NCBI RefSeq assembly: GCF_000193635.1
Contig: NZ_AEKT01000030.1
Location: 1 to 39,606, forward strand
From: Weissella cibaria KACC 11862
GTDB taxonomy: Bacteria; Bacillota; Bacilli; Lactobacillales; Lactobacillaceae
Length of the DNA: 39,606 nt
Direction of reading: 5' to 3'
Part shown: positions 10,901 to 17,614 of the stretch, piece by piece
How positions within the stretch are numbered: position 1 is the first letter of the stretch
Layout: every line of letters starts with the position of its first letter
The notes under the pieces: generated by a model
Told to the model about the DNA's origin: nothing
What the model saw: only the letters and a program-made list of their open reading frames with translations
Databases searched by the model: none
Position numbers and translations under genes: made by a program

Positions 10901-13900
10901 AAAACAAGCTAGATCAAGCCGTTAAGGTGGCTAACAAGGCAATTGACGATGCGAAGAAGGCATTGGCAGCAACACCTGTAGACACGAAGACTGTTAAGAA
11001 CGAATCTTCAGTTGCGGCTGCACAAAAAGCTTTGGACGATTTGATGGCAAGCCAATACACGTCTTTGGCACAATTGAACGCAGCGCAAGAGACGTTGCAA
11101 AACGCGGTTGATGCAGCGAAGGCAAAGCGTGCCGTTGCTAATAACGGCGCTAACGATGCCATTGCGAATGTGCCAGCCAATGTTGCGGGTGATGCAACTG
11201 TTAAGGCAGCGCAAGCGAACTTGCAAGCACTTGTTGATGCGGCGGCCAAGGATGGCCAAGTTGCTGATAAGAATGCGTTGACGGCTGATATCTTGAAGGC
11301 GACGACTGCTTTGCAATCAGCTGTTACGGCGGCTAACTCAACTTTGAGTGAGTCAACGGATGCCGCTAAGTCAGCTTTGAACAAGGTACCAACCAACGTG
11401 CAAGATGATGCGGATGTGCAAAAGCAAGAAGCGGCTTTGAACGATGTGTTGAGCAACCCTGATTCTTCTAAGGAAGAGATTGATAAGGCTAAGTCGGCTT
11501 TGGATACAGCTGTAACAGGCGCACAATCAAAGTTGGCTGACGCTAAGGATCAAGCTAAGCAAGAAGTTAAGACAGCTAACGATAACAAGGCTTGGCAAGA
11601 TAATGTAGCGGTTGCGAACGCAACGGATGCTTTGCAAAACTTGATTGATTCAGAGACGGCTACTAAGACTGACATTGATAACGCCATTGCGTCATTGAAG
11701 TCAGCTGAGCAAGCGGCTGACAACAAGTTGGCCGATGTGACGGCAACTGCCAAGTCTGCCTTGGGTAAGACGGCACCAGTTTCTGGTGAAAAGGCCGTTG
11801 TAGACGCTGCTAAGGACTTGCAGACGTTGCTTGATTCAGGTACAGCAACGGCAACGCAAATCGCGGATGCTACGAAGAAGTTGACGGATACAGTGTCAGC
11901 TGAGACGACAACGCGTGGCAAGGCTGTGAATGATGCCGCTAGCGATGTTGTGCCTGCAAATGTACAAGATGTTAAGACGGTTCAAGATTTGCAAGATAAG
12001 TTGCAAGACGCCTTGGCTAATGCAGCAGATGATAAGGGCACGACGCAAGCCATTAAGGACGCGCAAAAGGCCCTTGACGATGCAGTTAAGCAAGCCCAAT
12101 CAGACTTGGCTGATGTGAAGAACACGGCGATGTCTGATATGACGAATGTGCCAGTAAACTTGCTGGATGACAAGAGCGTGACGGATGCGAAGGCAGCCTT
12201 GAATGACGCGATTAATTCAGCAACGGCTACGGCGACTGACGTTAAGGTTGCACAACAGGTCCTTGATGACGCTGTTACGGCAGCCAAGTCAGCGCAAGAA
12301 GGTGCGGCGGCAACGGCTAACACGGCCGTAACTGGTGTACCAGCGTCTGTTAAGGATTCTGATGCAGTCAAGGATGCGATTGCTAAGGTACAAGGTTTGA
12401 CTAAGGACTTGACGGCTGATACTGCGACAAAGTCTGCCATTGACCAAGCTAAGCAAGAATTGGCTGCCGCTGTCGCTGCACAACAAGGTGTTCGTTCTGA
12501 TGTAGTTACGGCAGCTAAGTCAGCACTTGATGCAACGGCCCCTGTTTCAGGTGAAGTGGCTGATCAAATAGCGGTTTTGCAAAAGAAGCTTGGTGATAGT
12601 AGCGCCACTGCTTCAGATATTAAGCAAGCCATGAACGATTTGAACGATGCGGTTGCAACGGCTAAGCAAGAACGTCAAACGGCAGTGTCGAAGGCAACGG
12701 AGACGCAAGTACCAGCTGGTTTGTTGGATAACAAGGCAATCGCTGACTTGCAAGCTAAGATGCAACAGGCTTTGAAGGATGCGTCAAATGATCAAGGATC
12801 AACGGACGCTATCAACAAGGCCCAAGCTGCACTACAAACAGCGATTGATGATGCAACCACAAAGTTGCAAAACAACAAGAACGCGGTTGATGCGTCAGTT
12901 CCAACGCAATTGGCTGATGATAAGTCATTGAACGATGCGGCAGCTAAGTTGGCTGAGGTAGCCAAGGATGCGAATAGCACCCAAAGTGACTTGGATAAGG
13001 CGCAAAACGCCTACAACACAGCAAAGTCAAATGCTGAAACGGCATTGAAGAATGCCCAAGATTTGGCTAAGCAAGTTGTTGCAAACGTACCTGATAACAT
13101 GAGTGATAGCCAAGCTGTCGCTGATGCAAAGAAGGCGTTGCAAGATAAGTTGGCTGATGGTTCAACGGCCACAGCTTCAGAAATCAAGGATGCGCAAACT
13201 GCCTTGACACAAGCTGAAAACAAGGCCCAACAAGCTTTGGATACGGCTAAGCAAGATGCAGCAGCTGACTTGGATGCTGTTAAGAAGTCGGGTAAGACGT
13301 TGCCTAAGGACGTGCAAAACGCAGCTGATAACTTGCAAAAGATTTTGGACAATCCAAAGTCAAGCAAGGCTGACGTTGAGAACGCTCAGAAGCAATTGGA
13401 TGTGGTGAACACGCCAGTTACGAAGCCAGCAGTTGTTACGGCTGGTGAAGGTGATGATGTTGCTGATTTGGACATCCCATCAGTTGATGGTAAGACACCA
13501 GTGGTCTTTATCCACAACGCCGATGGCACGACAGAAAAGGTTTTGCCAAATGCGGTTAAGGGTGAAGATGGTGCTATCCACTACAAGTTGCCAAGCACGA
13601 AGGTGAAGGCCGGTGCAACACTTGAAGTTGTGCAAGTGCCAGTTGCTGAAGTGACATCACCAGTTGTAACGGGCGATACAGCAACGGTTAAGGTGACTGA
13701 CAAGACGGGTTACACGCCAATTATTTCTTACGTGGATCCAAAGACTGGTGACGTTGTCTCAGTGAAGATGGATGATAAGGACACGCAAGGATTGACGGTG
13801 ACTAAGAATGCCGATGGTACGTATACGGTAGCTGGTTTGCCAGCTGGTGTTGACGCAGTGGTTTCATTTGATCCAAATGCGGTTAACGCAGCAGCAGCGG

Positions 13901-16044
13901 TGACGTTGACAGATGCGGCTAAGCAAACGACGGCTGGTAATGCAGCTGCTCGTAAGTTGCCAACCATTGCTTCCGTTGTTGATAACTTGAAGAATGTTAT
14001 TTCAACAGGTTATACAGGTGCTTCTGTGGTTGTGCCTGATGCAATCGAAGCTGGTTTGAAGGTCGATGGTTACCAATACGAAGTTGTCGGACCTGACAAC
14101 AAGGTCTATGGTACGTTGGCTGAAGCAGTGGCCGCTAACCCAACATTTACGACGGATGATAACAACTTTGTGGTTGTGTACTCACCTGAGAATGATCAAA
14201 AGGTTGTTGTGAAGTCTAACTTGTCATCAAGCTTGATTGCTCAAACAAATGGGGCTTCTGACACGAACTGGACTGGCAAGACGAAGCTTGGTTCAGTGAC
14301 GGATGCAAGTTTGAAGAAGGCTGGTTACTCATACACGGTTACGGGACCTGATGGTAAGACGTACGCAACATGGGCAGAGGCTTTGAAGGCAAATAAGTTC
14401 TTTGATAACAACGATGTTGCTGGTGGCAGTGCAACGTTCGACGAGCAAGCTGTGATTGCACAAGCGCTTGAAGTACGTGATGGTATTGCTACAATGGCGT
14501 CAGCGCTTGGTGAACAAGCACCGGGTCAAGATGCTGAAATCCAACAATTCGTGGTGAACTACACGAAGAACGCGGATGCAGTTGATCAAGACACGAAGGC
14601 TGCCCAAACGGATTTGAACAAGGTTTTGGCTAACAAGGATGCATCTGCTGAAGAAGTTGCCAAGGCGGTTTCTGATTACAACAAGGCTGTTGCAAGTGCA
14701 CAAGCAGATCGTGACCAAGCGGTTAAGGATGCGAATAATGTCGCAACCTCACCAGTCAACGGTGAAACGGCTGTGAAGGATGCCCAAAGCAAGCTTGCTG
14801 ATGTGTTGAAGAATGCTGAAGCTGGTAAGGCTTCGACACAAGACATTAAGGATGCGATGACAGCGTTGCAAAATGCCGTTAAGTCAGCCAAGTCAGATCG
14901 TGATGCCGCTGTATCAACTGCAAAGTCAGTTGATAAGGGCACAGTTGCTAATGAGTCATCAGTGAAGGATGCGCAATCAGCACTTGATAACATCATTGCC
15001 AAGGCTGCCAAGGGCGAAGCAACGACGGCAGATGTGCAAGCAGCTGCAAAGTCATTGCAAGAAGCCGTTACAAAGGCAACCGATGCACGCAACCAAGCTG
15101 TATCAACTGCAAAGTCAGTTGACAAGGGCACAGTCGCTAATGAGTCATCAGTGAAGGATGCACAATCAGCACTTGATAACATCATTGCAAAGGCTGCCAA
15201 GGGCGAAGCAACGACGGCAGATGTGCAAGCAGCTGCAAAGTCATTGCAAGAAGCCGTTACAAAGGCAACTGATGCGCGTGATAAGGCCATTAAGGCTGCA
15301 CAGAAGTCAGGCCAAACTGCCGGTGCGAAGAATTTGTCAGACAATAATGCAGTGCAAAAGGCAAAGGACAAGTTGGCACAATTGATTAAGGACGCTGCTG
15401 CCGGTAAGGCAACGACGGCGGATATCGAGGCTGCTACGAAGTCGTTGAATGAAACGGTTGCTAAGGCACAAGCTGCATTGGCAACGGCTAAGAAGACGGC
15501 CAAGTCTGAAGCAACGGTTCCTGCATACTTGTCAGACAGCAAGTCATTGCAAGCGGCGGCTGATAAGCTAGCTGCATTGGCTGGTGATCCAAATGCAACG
15601 GCTACTGATTTGCAAAACGCTTTGACAGCCTACAACAAGGCCAAGGATGCTGCGCAAGCTGCATACGATGCCCAAGTTAAGGATGCCAAGACGGTTGTAA
15701 ACACTGGTAAGATGACGCCAGCAAAGCAACACCTAAACGAGTTGCTTGCTAATGGTGCCACGGCTAGTGAAATTGCGGTTGCAATGATTGCCGTAGCGAA
15801 CGAGAAGGATACTGCAATTGCGACCGCAGCTGCAGCGCCAGTCGTTTCTGCTGGTATCATTACAACAATGCACCCAACGTTGGTGGTTCGTGATAACACG
15901 GTGCCAACGGTGACTGCAGAAAATAAGTTGCCAGAGACAGGTGTTGATCAACAAGTTTGGTTGACGGTTGCTGGTACGATGGCTTTGTTGGGCTTGTTCT
16001 TAGTCGCTGCTAAGCGTCGTAAGAACGATGACAAAGAAGCTTAA
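1951..16044 (+). CDS. Giant LPXTG-anchored adhesin with KxYKxGKxW signal, lectin-like head and helical repeats (4,697 residues)
   Basis: Exported, wall-anchored adhesin. The start is ATG 1951, ten bases after AGAGAGGG (1933-1940); the frame is open to 1894 but that Met has no binding site. Residues 19-27 (KMYKAGKKW) match the KxYKxGKxW signal exactly, with likely cleavage after Ala50. Domains in order: Ser/Val/Ala-rich linker (about 70-220); an L-type-lectin-like region (about 314-580, with FLWGIDTWKNN); three or so MucBP-like beta domains (about 594-1070, e.g. TIHYIDANGKEI); helical repeats with a period near 60-65 residues (about 1080-3817); a beta block (about 3817-4207); six or seven more helical repeats; LPETG at 4660-4664, a hydrophobic segment and the tail AKRRKNDDKEA. 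The helical units resemble FIVAR/Ebh-type rods in spirit, but I cannot name the family. Sortase A at 23771 is the likely partner. No SecA2/SecY2 or glycosyltransferase genes are in the window. The frame is intact throughout. Confidence 0.95.
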   Translation: MKNNKILSEADYIAKEHYKMYKAGKKWMVAGITAVSILGAVAMAEGTASADQVANTTSGTDPAVVKVDEAAATSQSATTVTLSASASVSSAASEVPAVTEVSASSEVVSSVVASEAVSSSSDVESSVAPASVSASVEASSSVSASVTPIASVSASVESSTVVESSSVVESVASSVAPVVNGHDSVAMSSMMSSAESAKAAGSIVAMRAVLADVPTSSLKTAGTIATLSDADNKIGGYAKVTENAKSTANDPHYLSVTEGNIQSYFSANGTAVKSAVLTASDAKKIASSLSSVADVKMSGVSSSQASMLKSEASYYSSLAATGGNRVYYTLTNGATQQGAVAFNKKVDMTKQWTINFDLNMTTISTPGDFIGLVLMDTDPNKLGTSTIKDDKGAVQTGSKTPGGALGVNGNANAFLWGIDTWKNNESGFGDLTQATANDWMIGFRHTNGNGSLVAATTADQRIINASSAVASLAGTQWSTGDAKGQFSYVAGTTTTGFIIRDTIASNAQSDVTPQIVMGFTAKFTPNGDGTGTLTVYDSQGRVVSSGTVGTVNVMTMALGFKAATGGNYSQMGVTITQPDTSSDDNSNAFNLTVGTRTVPVDYKTPSDSDISELADGTILANLGDVITINPEASETTSEEINAFDKTNDIKTGTPTIPGYKLLSVNDQSGDDISGKTITITDATKVSLTYAKQVQDTFNFVDAQGNTVPVDGQDTYVAGNETDGSSYDSLTYADAQKAGVTGVATIATLLTSLSSRGFSAFAIYDAKGNKVDFSSLKFGGSDAVYKVVLTPDTQSTTIHYIDANGKEISKVVNATAKVGSTLTPALVKSGYVYNSTTTKANAKNAGLAVDSAANYVVTKGVSDVYYTYNSYGVVLNVQKAGGKTVNMMGDGKAIPVASTQSSIADLLSLGSATSFTAAEKLLKQYGLVPAGYTLSGAQINGKAVDMAASFDLANFLVDGTSYVTDTADGTADSVATLLLLLTPSKQSATVTAVDSEGKSLGQEIGVITGDTDSSFTDAAASLKYPEIAGYTRVVTPLTDANGATSFDETNNALDADDASQQTIKVIYVLNPAQAGADKNVNVTADVTDAQAAFDKAVNATDATPSSIADAAKAFDKAVQEAVTSRQKAVDAAETVPGIPAGLTDNKTVSDAFAAIKTATDAAADGTGTTAAINNAVANYGDVLNKATAADQTTVAGMSVAKDADVSAADTALASVQTKVAGLLQDKTATPDQVAAAVVELTNAKNDYDAKVIAAVKKNDVTDAVSALATPGSAIETAVSGLNDALTSGDMTKIASAETALQNAVSDAAKQANVDADNAQKIVANMPSANDADVTAKSGALDQAQTELKNLLAADPAATTDAIATAVAKVKSAQKDYTDAVVAAVTKNDLTPDVNALAKSDTTVATAVSNLNDAMASGDMTKIADAETKLNTAVKNAATTANGDADSEQTQIADMTAAKDATVKAKNSALDTAQADLKTVLADKTATTDDIAKAVNAVNTAKSELDNAVKDAMSTAVNSDAVNAVAKNNTAVKDAQDAFNQLPDTASLADIKAKSDALKDALTTVGDATNTTVDTDQAAVAKTTVAKNADVANAGSKLDAAQKNLTTIMADTQSTPEDVAKAIQAVEDAKKSLDTAVKSAVKNDTDTAASLIDADSVKNAKSDLDGLLADGSTASIADIAAAEKKLTDAMKDVAKDAATKATDTTTSNVSDDASVKAAANVINNLPANATPQDIANALSDLNTAVSNAQTALQNAKDAEKAALDKTVTSPYDQETTVKNAKDAITKALSAEDTTTTATQLKNLQQALEQAVAQAKADRDVANAAATTAENVPDSVKSVEAVKNALAALDKAVADAANNEGTTAAITKAVNDLKSAEKTAQGAVADKITAGAQAIADIPANIKDDKGVQDKSAALNTLLTNGTATADDITKAINDLTSAEATAKQALADERTNATNAQTAATKDTTVDAIYTASKQAVADGTATDAQKALVKAYDKVTDLLADANDATTTKTDLTSAEASLQSAVDAYNDERAKVIETGNNLESASKADTFAVHNEQAVKDAQDELQTLLTQAKDNPTNPTTADLNNAITNLQNVINDAQAARDTAVKNANAVSIPANLADQAKDKTSALGQAVDNLATALKSGTTQQIIDATNALTGADGALAKATEAVKNAKGDYAGKAVTDLVPVNLSDNAALNTAAQNLLDAANSDYATADDLKNAKSAYENAKTAAETALSTSTADAKTAQTSIAKNLASDTDVMAANDKLQKLLDAPETSTKTAIDADVKALQNAETAAEATLAAAKDSAAKNMPDTKPVSKETQVINAKTALENAIKDGSTASTADIKNLQDALTNAIASAEKARDAAMDTASDALGSVTPDVSDRPEISAAMTELNTAIAAANGDTGTTADVASASAKLASLVASAKQSLADVQDSAKNALAKVPVNVQDDTKVQQAEAALQKALGTDSTSTATDIANAQAALAEAVAKAQDALATSTSNASVAIKSIPVAVATEKAVTDAQSALDTLLKSPETSTKTQIDAAKSALDSAVAVAEKNRQQAIDLANAAAAATAPYGMEAAGAGTIADAAKALTDLTKTDATAEQIADATNALTKAVADASAVRAKSVNDAAQMVVPVNLSDQAADETSDVAAKKAALQDALDKAANNAGTSADIDAAKTALATAIADAKTKLQENKDKANATTAPTNMTDNDVVNDALTALKKVATDPNATQTALNKAQEAYTNAVTDEQDKLQTAKNAAKSVEAPKNMTDNTVVAGKLADLKKVAEDGDATATELANAQQAYDDAVKAEQGKLQDAKNAAADVTVPKNVSDNKTVTDLLTALHDTAADGNATASALTAAQKAYDDAVTEAQSALATKKSTADKTTIDTNISDDKATQDALANLKKIAEDKNATASDLQKAQDAYDKAVTDAQGVLNDGKETAQKSINSLDIPEAEGIRADPSVAEAEADLKAKLKDDNATATDIANAQNKLDQAVKVANKAIDDAKKALAATPVDTKTVKNESSVAAAQKALDDLMASQYTSLAQLNAAQETLQNAVDAAKAKRAVANNGANDAIANVPANVAGDATVKAAQANLQALVDAAAKDGQVADKNALTADILKATTALQSAVTAANSTLSESTDAAKSALNKVPTNVQDDADVQKQEAALNDVLSNPDSSKEEIDKAKSALDTAVTGAQSKLADAKDQAKQEVKTANDNKAWQDNVAVANATDALQNLIDSETATKTDIDNAIASLKSAEQAADNKLADVTATAKSALGKTAPVSGEKAVVDAAKDLQTLLDSGTATATQIADATKKLTDTVSAETTTRGKAVNDAASDVVPANVQDVKTVQDLQDKLQDALANAADDKGTTQAIKDAQKALDDAVKQAQSDLADVKNTAMSDMTNVPVNLLDDKSVTDAKAALNDAINSATATATDVKVAQQVLDDAVTAAKSAQEGAAATANTAVTGVPASVKDSDAVKDAIAKVQGLTKDLTADTATKSAIDQAKQELAAAVAAQQGVRSDVVTAAKSALDATAPVSGEVADQIAVLQKKLGDSSATASDIKQAMNDLNDAVATAKQERQTAVSKATETQVPAGLLDNKAIADLQAKMQQALKDASNDQGSTDAINKAQAALQTAIDDATTKLQNNKNAVDASVPTQLADDKSLNDAAAKLAEVAKDANSTQSDLDKAQNAYNTAKSNAETALKNAQDLAKQVVANVPDNMSDSQAVADAKKALQDKLADGSTATASEIKDAQTALTQAENKAQQALDTAKQDAAADLDAVKKSGKTLPKDVQNAADNLQKILDNPKSSKADVENAQKQLDVVNTPVTKPAVVTAGEGDDVADLDIPSVDGKTPVVFIHNADGTTEKVLPNAVKGEDGAIHYKLPSTKVKAGATLEVVQVPVAEVTSPVVTGDTATVKVTDKTGYTPIISYVDPKTGDVVSVKMDDKDTQGLTVTKNADGTYTVAGLPAGVDAVVSFDPNAVNAAAAVTLTDAAKQTTAGNAAARKLPTIASVVDNLKNVISTGYTGASVVVPDAIEAGLKVDGYQYEVVGPDNKVYGTLAEAVAANPTFTTDDNNFVVVYSPENDQKVVVKSNLSSSLIAQTNGASDTNWTGKTKLGSVTDASLKKAGYSYTVTGPDGKTYATWAEALKANKFFDNNDVAGGSATFDEQAVIAQALEVRDGIATMASALGEQAPGQDAEIQQFVVNYTKNADAVDQDTKAAQTDLNKVLANKDASAEEVAKAVSDYNKAVASAQADRDQAVKDANNVATSPVNGETAVKDAQSKLADVLKNAEAGKASTQDIKDAMTALQNAVKSAKSDRDAAVSTAKSVDKGTVANESSVKDAQSALDNIIAKAAKGEATTADVQAAAKSLQEAVTKATDARNQAVSTAKSVDKGTVANESSVKDAQSALDNIIAKAAKGEATTADVQAAAKSLQEAVTKATDARDKAIKAAQKSGQTAGAKNLSDNNAVQKAKDKLAQLIKDAAAGKATTADIEAATKSLNETVAKAQAALATAKKTAKSEATVPAYLSDSKSLQAAADKLAALAGDPNATATDLQNALTAYNKAKDAAQAAYDAQVKDAKTVVNTGKMTPAKQHLNELLANGATASEIAVAMIAVANEKDTAIATAAAAPVVSAGIITTMHPTLVVRDNTVPTVTAENKLPETGVDQQVWLTVAGTMALLGLFLVAAKRRKNDDKEA
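5190..13400 (+). repeat. Protein-level helical repeat array inside the adhesin (about 40-45 units)
   Basis: The translated sequence repeats a pattern of roughly 60-65 residues: a short loop with V-P-x-N/G-x-x-D, then three amphipathic helices rich in Ala, Lys, Asp, Gln and Leu, with a T-A-T/S-x-x-D/E-I turn before the second helix and D-A-V-x-x-A-Q near the third. Copies have diverged in DNA, so it is a repeat mainly at protein level. Boundaries and unit count are by eye. Confidence 0.8.
5698..6471 (+). repeat. Two-module super-repeat, period 387 nt
   Basis: Near the start of the helical array the protein repeats every 129 residues. Block 1 begins VIAAVKKND and contains SGDMTKIASAETAL; block 2 begins VVAAVTKND and contains SGDMTKIADAETKL. 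The copies begin at 5698 and 6085. This indicates that pairs of helical modules were duplicated together. Confidence 0.65.
14908..15285 (+). repeat. Recent 189-bp in-frame tandem duplication in the adhesin
   Basis: Copies at 14908-15096 and 15097-15285 each encode the same 63-residue unit (beginning AVSTAKSVDKGTVANESSVK) and differ at only about ten bases, mostly silent. The protein differs only at the last residues (ARNQ versus ARDK). Such identity is unlike the other diverged units, so this copy is young or homogenised. Confidence 0.9.
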
Positions 16045-16052
16045 TCGATAAG

Positions 16053-16089
16053 AAGGTGTGGACTGCTGTAAGGTGGTTCACGCCTTTTT
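16053..16089 (+). terminator. Rho-independent terminator of the adhesin gene
   Basis: AAGGTGTG (16053-16060) pairs with CACGCCTT (16079-16086) and the stem extends inward with wobble pairs, followed by T residues, eight bases after the adhesin stop. The bases from 16090 to 16267 hold no other feature I can support beyond a weak promoter-like TATGAT at 16221. Confidence 0.75.
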
Positions 16090-16267
16090 GTTATAAGTTG
16101 GGGATGTCCCAGAACTGAACGATTTTGAGAACATTCTGCCATAATCATAATTTCACAAGGTATAACAGGCCCGATATAGCTTGATTTTGGGGCGTTTTTA
16201 AATTTTTAAGTTAGCTGCTGTATGATAAATATATAAAGTAAGCAATCGGTGATAGGAGGACTGGAAA

Positions 16268-16372
16268 ATGGCAGTATTCATGAGTGCAGTAAGTTTGTTA
16301 AGTGCAGTAGTTGCAGCTGCTGGGTACATCGCCCAGTTCCGAAACGAAGCCGAAGTTGCTGAAGTTGAATAG
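16268..16372 (+). CDS. Small single-pass membrane peptide, 34 residues (copy 1 of a pair)
   Basis: ATG 16268 follows a strong site (AGGAGG, 16255-16260). The product (MAVFMSAVSLLSAVVAAAGY...) is one hydrophobic helix over residues 2-22, then a short acidic tail ending EAEVAEVE. It has its own terminator. It is clearly related to the 57-residue peptide at 20551: both share a MxxF/L-M-S start, an S-L-L/I-x-A-x-V-A-x-A-G-Y helix and an acidic V-A-x-V-x-E tail, and both stops are followed by TTAATCACAGA. The coding call rests on the ribosome binding site, terminator and homologous partner. The function is unknown. Size recalls type I holin-like toxins, but those usually have basic tails. It sits alone between the adhesin and the WxL cassette. 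Confidence 0.82.
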   Translation: MAVFMSAVSLLSAVVAAAGYIAQFRNEAEVAEVE

Positions 16373-16374
16373 TT

Positions 16375-16418
16375 AATCACAGAGATGTCTCATATACGAG
16401 ACATCTTTTTTTGTGATT
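16375..16418 (+). terminator. Rho-independent terminator with extended outer stem
   Basis: AGATGTCTC (16383-16391) and GAGACATCT (16398-16406) form a perfect 9-bp stem with an ATATAC loop and a T-run. Outside it AATCACA (16375-16381) can pair with TGTGATT (16412-16418), enclosing the T-run. It ends the small peptide gene. Confidence 0.88.
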
Positions 16419-16461
16419 GCAAAATTAGGGACCCGGAAATAAAGTAAGCATTCCCGCTAAA

Positions 16462-16470
16462 TGGTATAAT
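16462..16470 (+). promoter_or_regulatory. Extended -10 promoter of the WxL cassette
   Basis: TGGTATAAT (16462-16470) is a TGn-extended perfect -10 box, 37 bases before the start of the DUF916/DUF3324 gene. No good -35 is present, as is usual for extended -10 promoters. Confidence 0.6.
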
Positions 16471-16506
16471 TACGCTAGTTTTTTGGAATGACATGAGGAA
16501 TTTGGG

Positions 16507-17532
16507 ATGAGAGTAATAAAGGCATTATCAGTGGGGACAATGCTCGGGTTAGTAGCTAGTGTTGTTCAAACGACAAGGGTATCTGCTGATGAGTATAGTA
16601 ACAATAAGCCTGAGTTTTCAGTCGCATTATCGGCAATCGATGGTCAACAAGATGACGGGTCAACAACCTGGAATATTAAAACGCAACCGGGTAAAAAATT
16701 TGGCGGCGTTGTTTATATTCAAAATACATCCGCAGCCGAAGCAACGTTCCACGTGTCAGTTGAACAAGGGTTTACCAACAACAATTTAGTTGTTGGTTAT
16801 GCCAGCGGTCATAATAATGATTCGCTTGCTAAAACAATGGACCTTCGGAAAATTGTGAAAGTGCCACAAGAAAGTGTCACGGTCGGCGCGGGCCAAACGG
16901 TTTATGCGCCAATCAATTTTAAGATGGCGGATCAAAGTTTTGATGGCACGGTTGTGGGTGCAGTGGTCGTGACAAAGGACGTCCCCGGGAAATCAGTTAA
17001 GAAGTCAGGTTTTACCAATCAATTTACATACGTGAAGGGTGTAAAGATTGCTGAGACTGATAAGCAGGTTAACGCCAACTTAACTGAGGCAAAAAAGGGG
17101 CGTGTTGTTAGTGGTACGAACCAGCAGGTTTTCCAGTTGGGTGTTGCTAATAACGAAGCCAATTACATCGGTGATATGTCTGTTGCAACAACGATTAGTA
17201 AGGGCAACCAAACTGTGTTGACTGACAAGCAAACTAATCGACAGGTGACCCCGAACAGCACATTCACTTATAGTGTGCCTGCTGAGAAGGTGTTGACGGC
17301 CGGTAAGTACCGCTATCATGTGAAAATGACGGATGTGAAGAGTAAGCAGTCATGGACGTTTACAGGTGACTTTACGATTTCAGCCGCACAGCAAGGACAA
17401 ACAACACTCCAACGCACGACGGCCTTCATTCCAACGTGGATTTGGTGGTTGATTGGTATTTTGGCGGCAGCGTTGCTGTTTGTGATTATATTGTTGCTAC
17501 GACGCAAGAAGCAGGATGATGAAGATAAGTAA
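16507..17532 (+). CDS. DUF916/DUF3324 membrane protein (WxL-interacting protein)
   Basis: This 341-residue type I membrane protein has the layout of WxL-interacting proteins: a signal peptide (residues 1-27, cut after VSA), an N-terminal DUF916-like beta domain (about 30-155), a DUF3324-like domain (about 165-290), a transmembrane helix (about 310-331, starting PTWIWWLIGILAAA) and a short basic/acidic tail (RRKKQDDEDK). In known WxL systems such proteins bind peptidoglycan and the WxL proteins. ATG 16507 follows GAGGA at 16495-16499. It is the first gene of the cassette, with the WxL-like protein 82 bases downstream. The family assignment is by pattern recognition; domain borders are approximate. 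Confidence 0.87.
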   Translation: MRVIKALSVGTMLGLVASVVQTTRVSADEYSNNKPEFSVALSAIDGQQDDGSTTWNIKTQPGKKFGGVVYIQNTSAAEATFHVSVEQGFTNNNLVVGYASGHNNDSLAKTMDLRKIVKVPQESVTVGAGQTVYAPINFKMADQSFDGTVVGAVVVTKDVPGKSVKKSGFTNQFTYVKGVKIAETDKQVNANLTEAKKGRVVSGTNQQVFQLGVANNEANYIGDMSVATTISKGNQTVLTDKQTNRQVTPNSTFTYSVPAEKVLTAGKYRYHVKMTDVKSKQSWTFTGDFTISAAQQGQTTLQRTTAFIPTWIWWLIGILAAALLFVIILLLRRKKQDDEDK

Positions 17533-17614
17533 TGTTAGAAGGAGAGAGCTAATTTACTTATTGAGATAGTGATTAACGTAATAGAGAAATTAAGAGAATT
17601 AGGGGAATTTAAAT

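Noticed and set aside
14908-15285. CRISPR-like repeat
   Set aside because: The units are 189-bp in-frame coding repeats without spacers, and no cas genes are present.
14676-15542. Long open frame on the minus strand across the adhesin (288 codons), and many similar ones between 5145 and 14718
   Set aside because: They are shadows of Ala/Lys/Asp-rich repeats with biased codons. They have repetitive Ala/Ser/Phe composition, no ribosome binding sites, and follow the repeat period of the plus-strand gene.
16268-16372. Type I toxin of the holin-like/Fst kind
   Set aside because: Size and hydrophobic helix fit, but the tail is acidic rather than basic and no antisense RNA promoter could be identified. 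Kept as an unknown membrane peptide.
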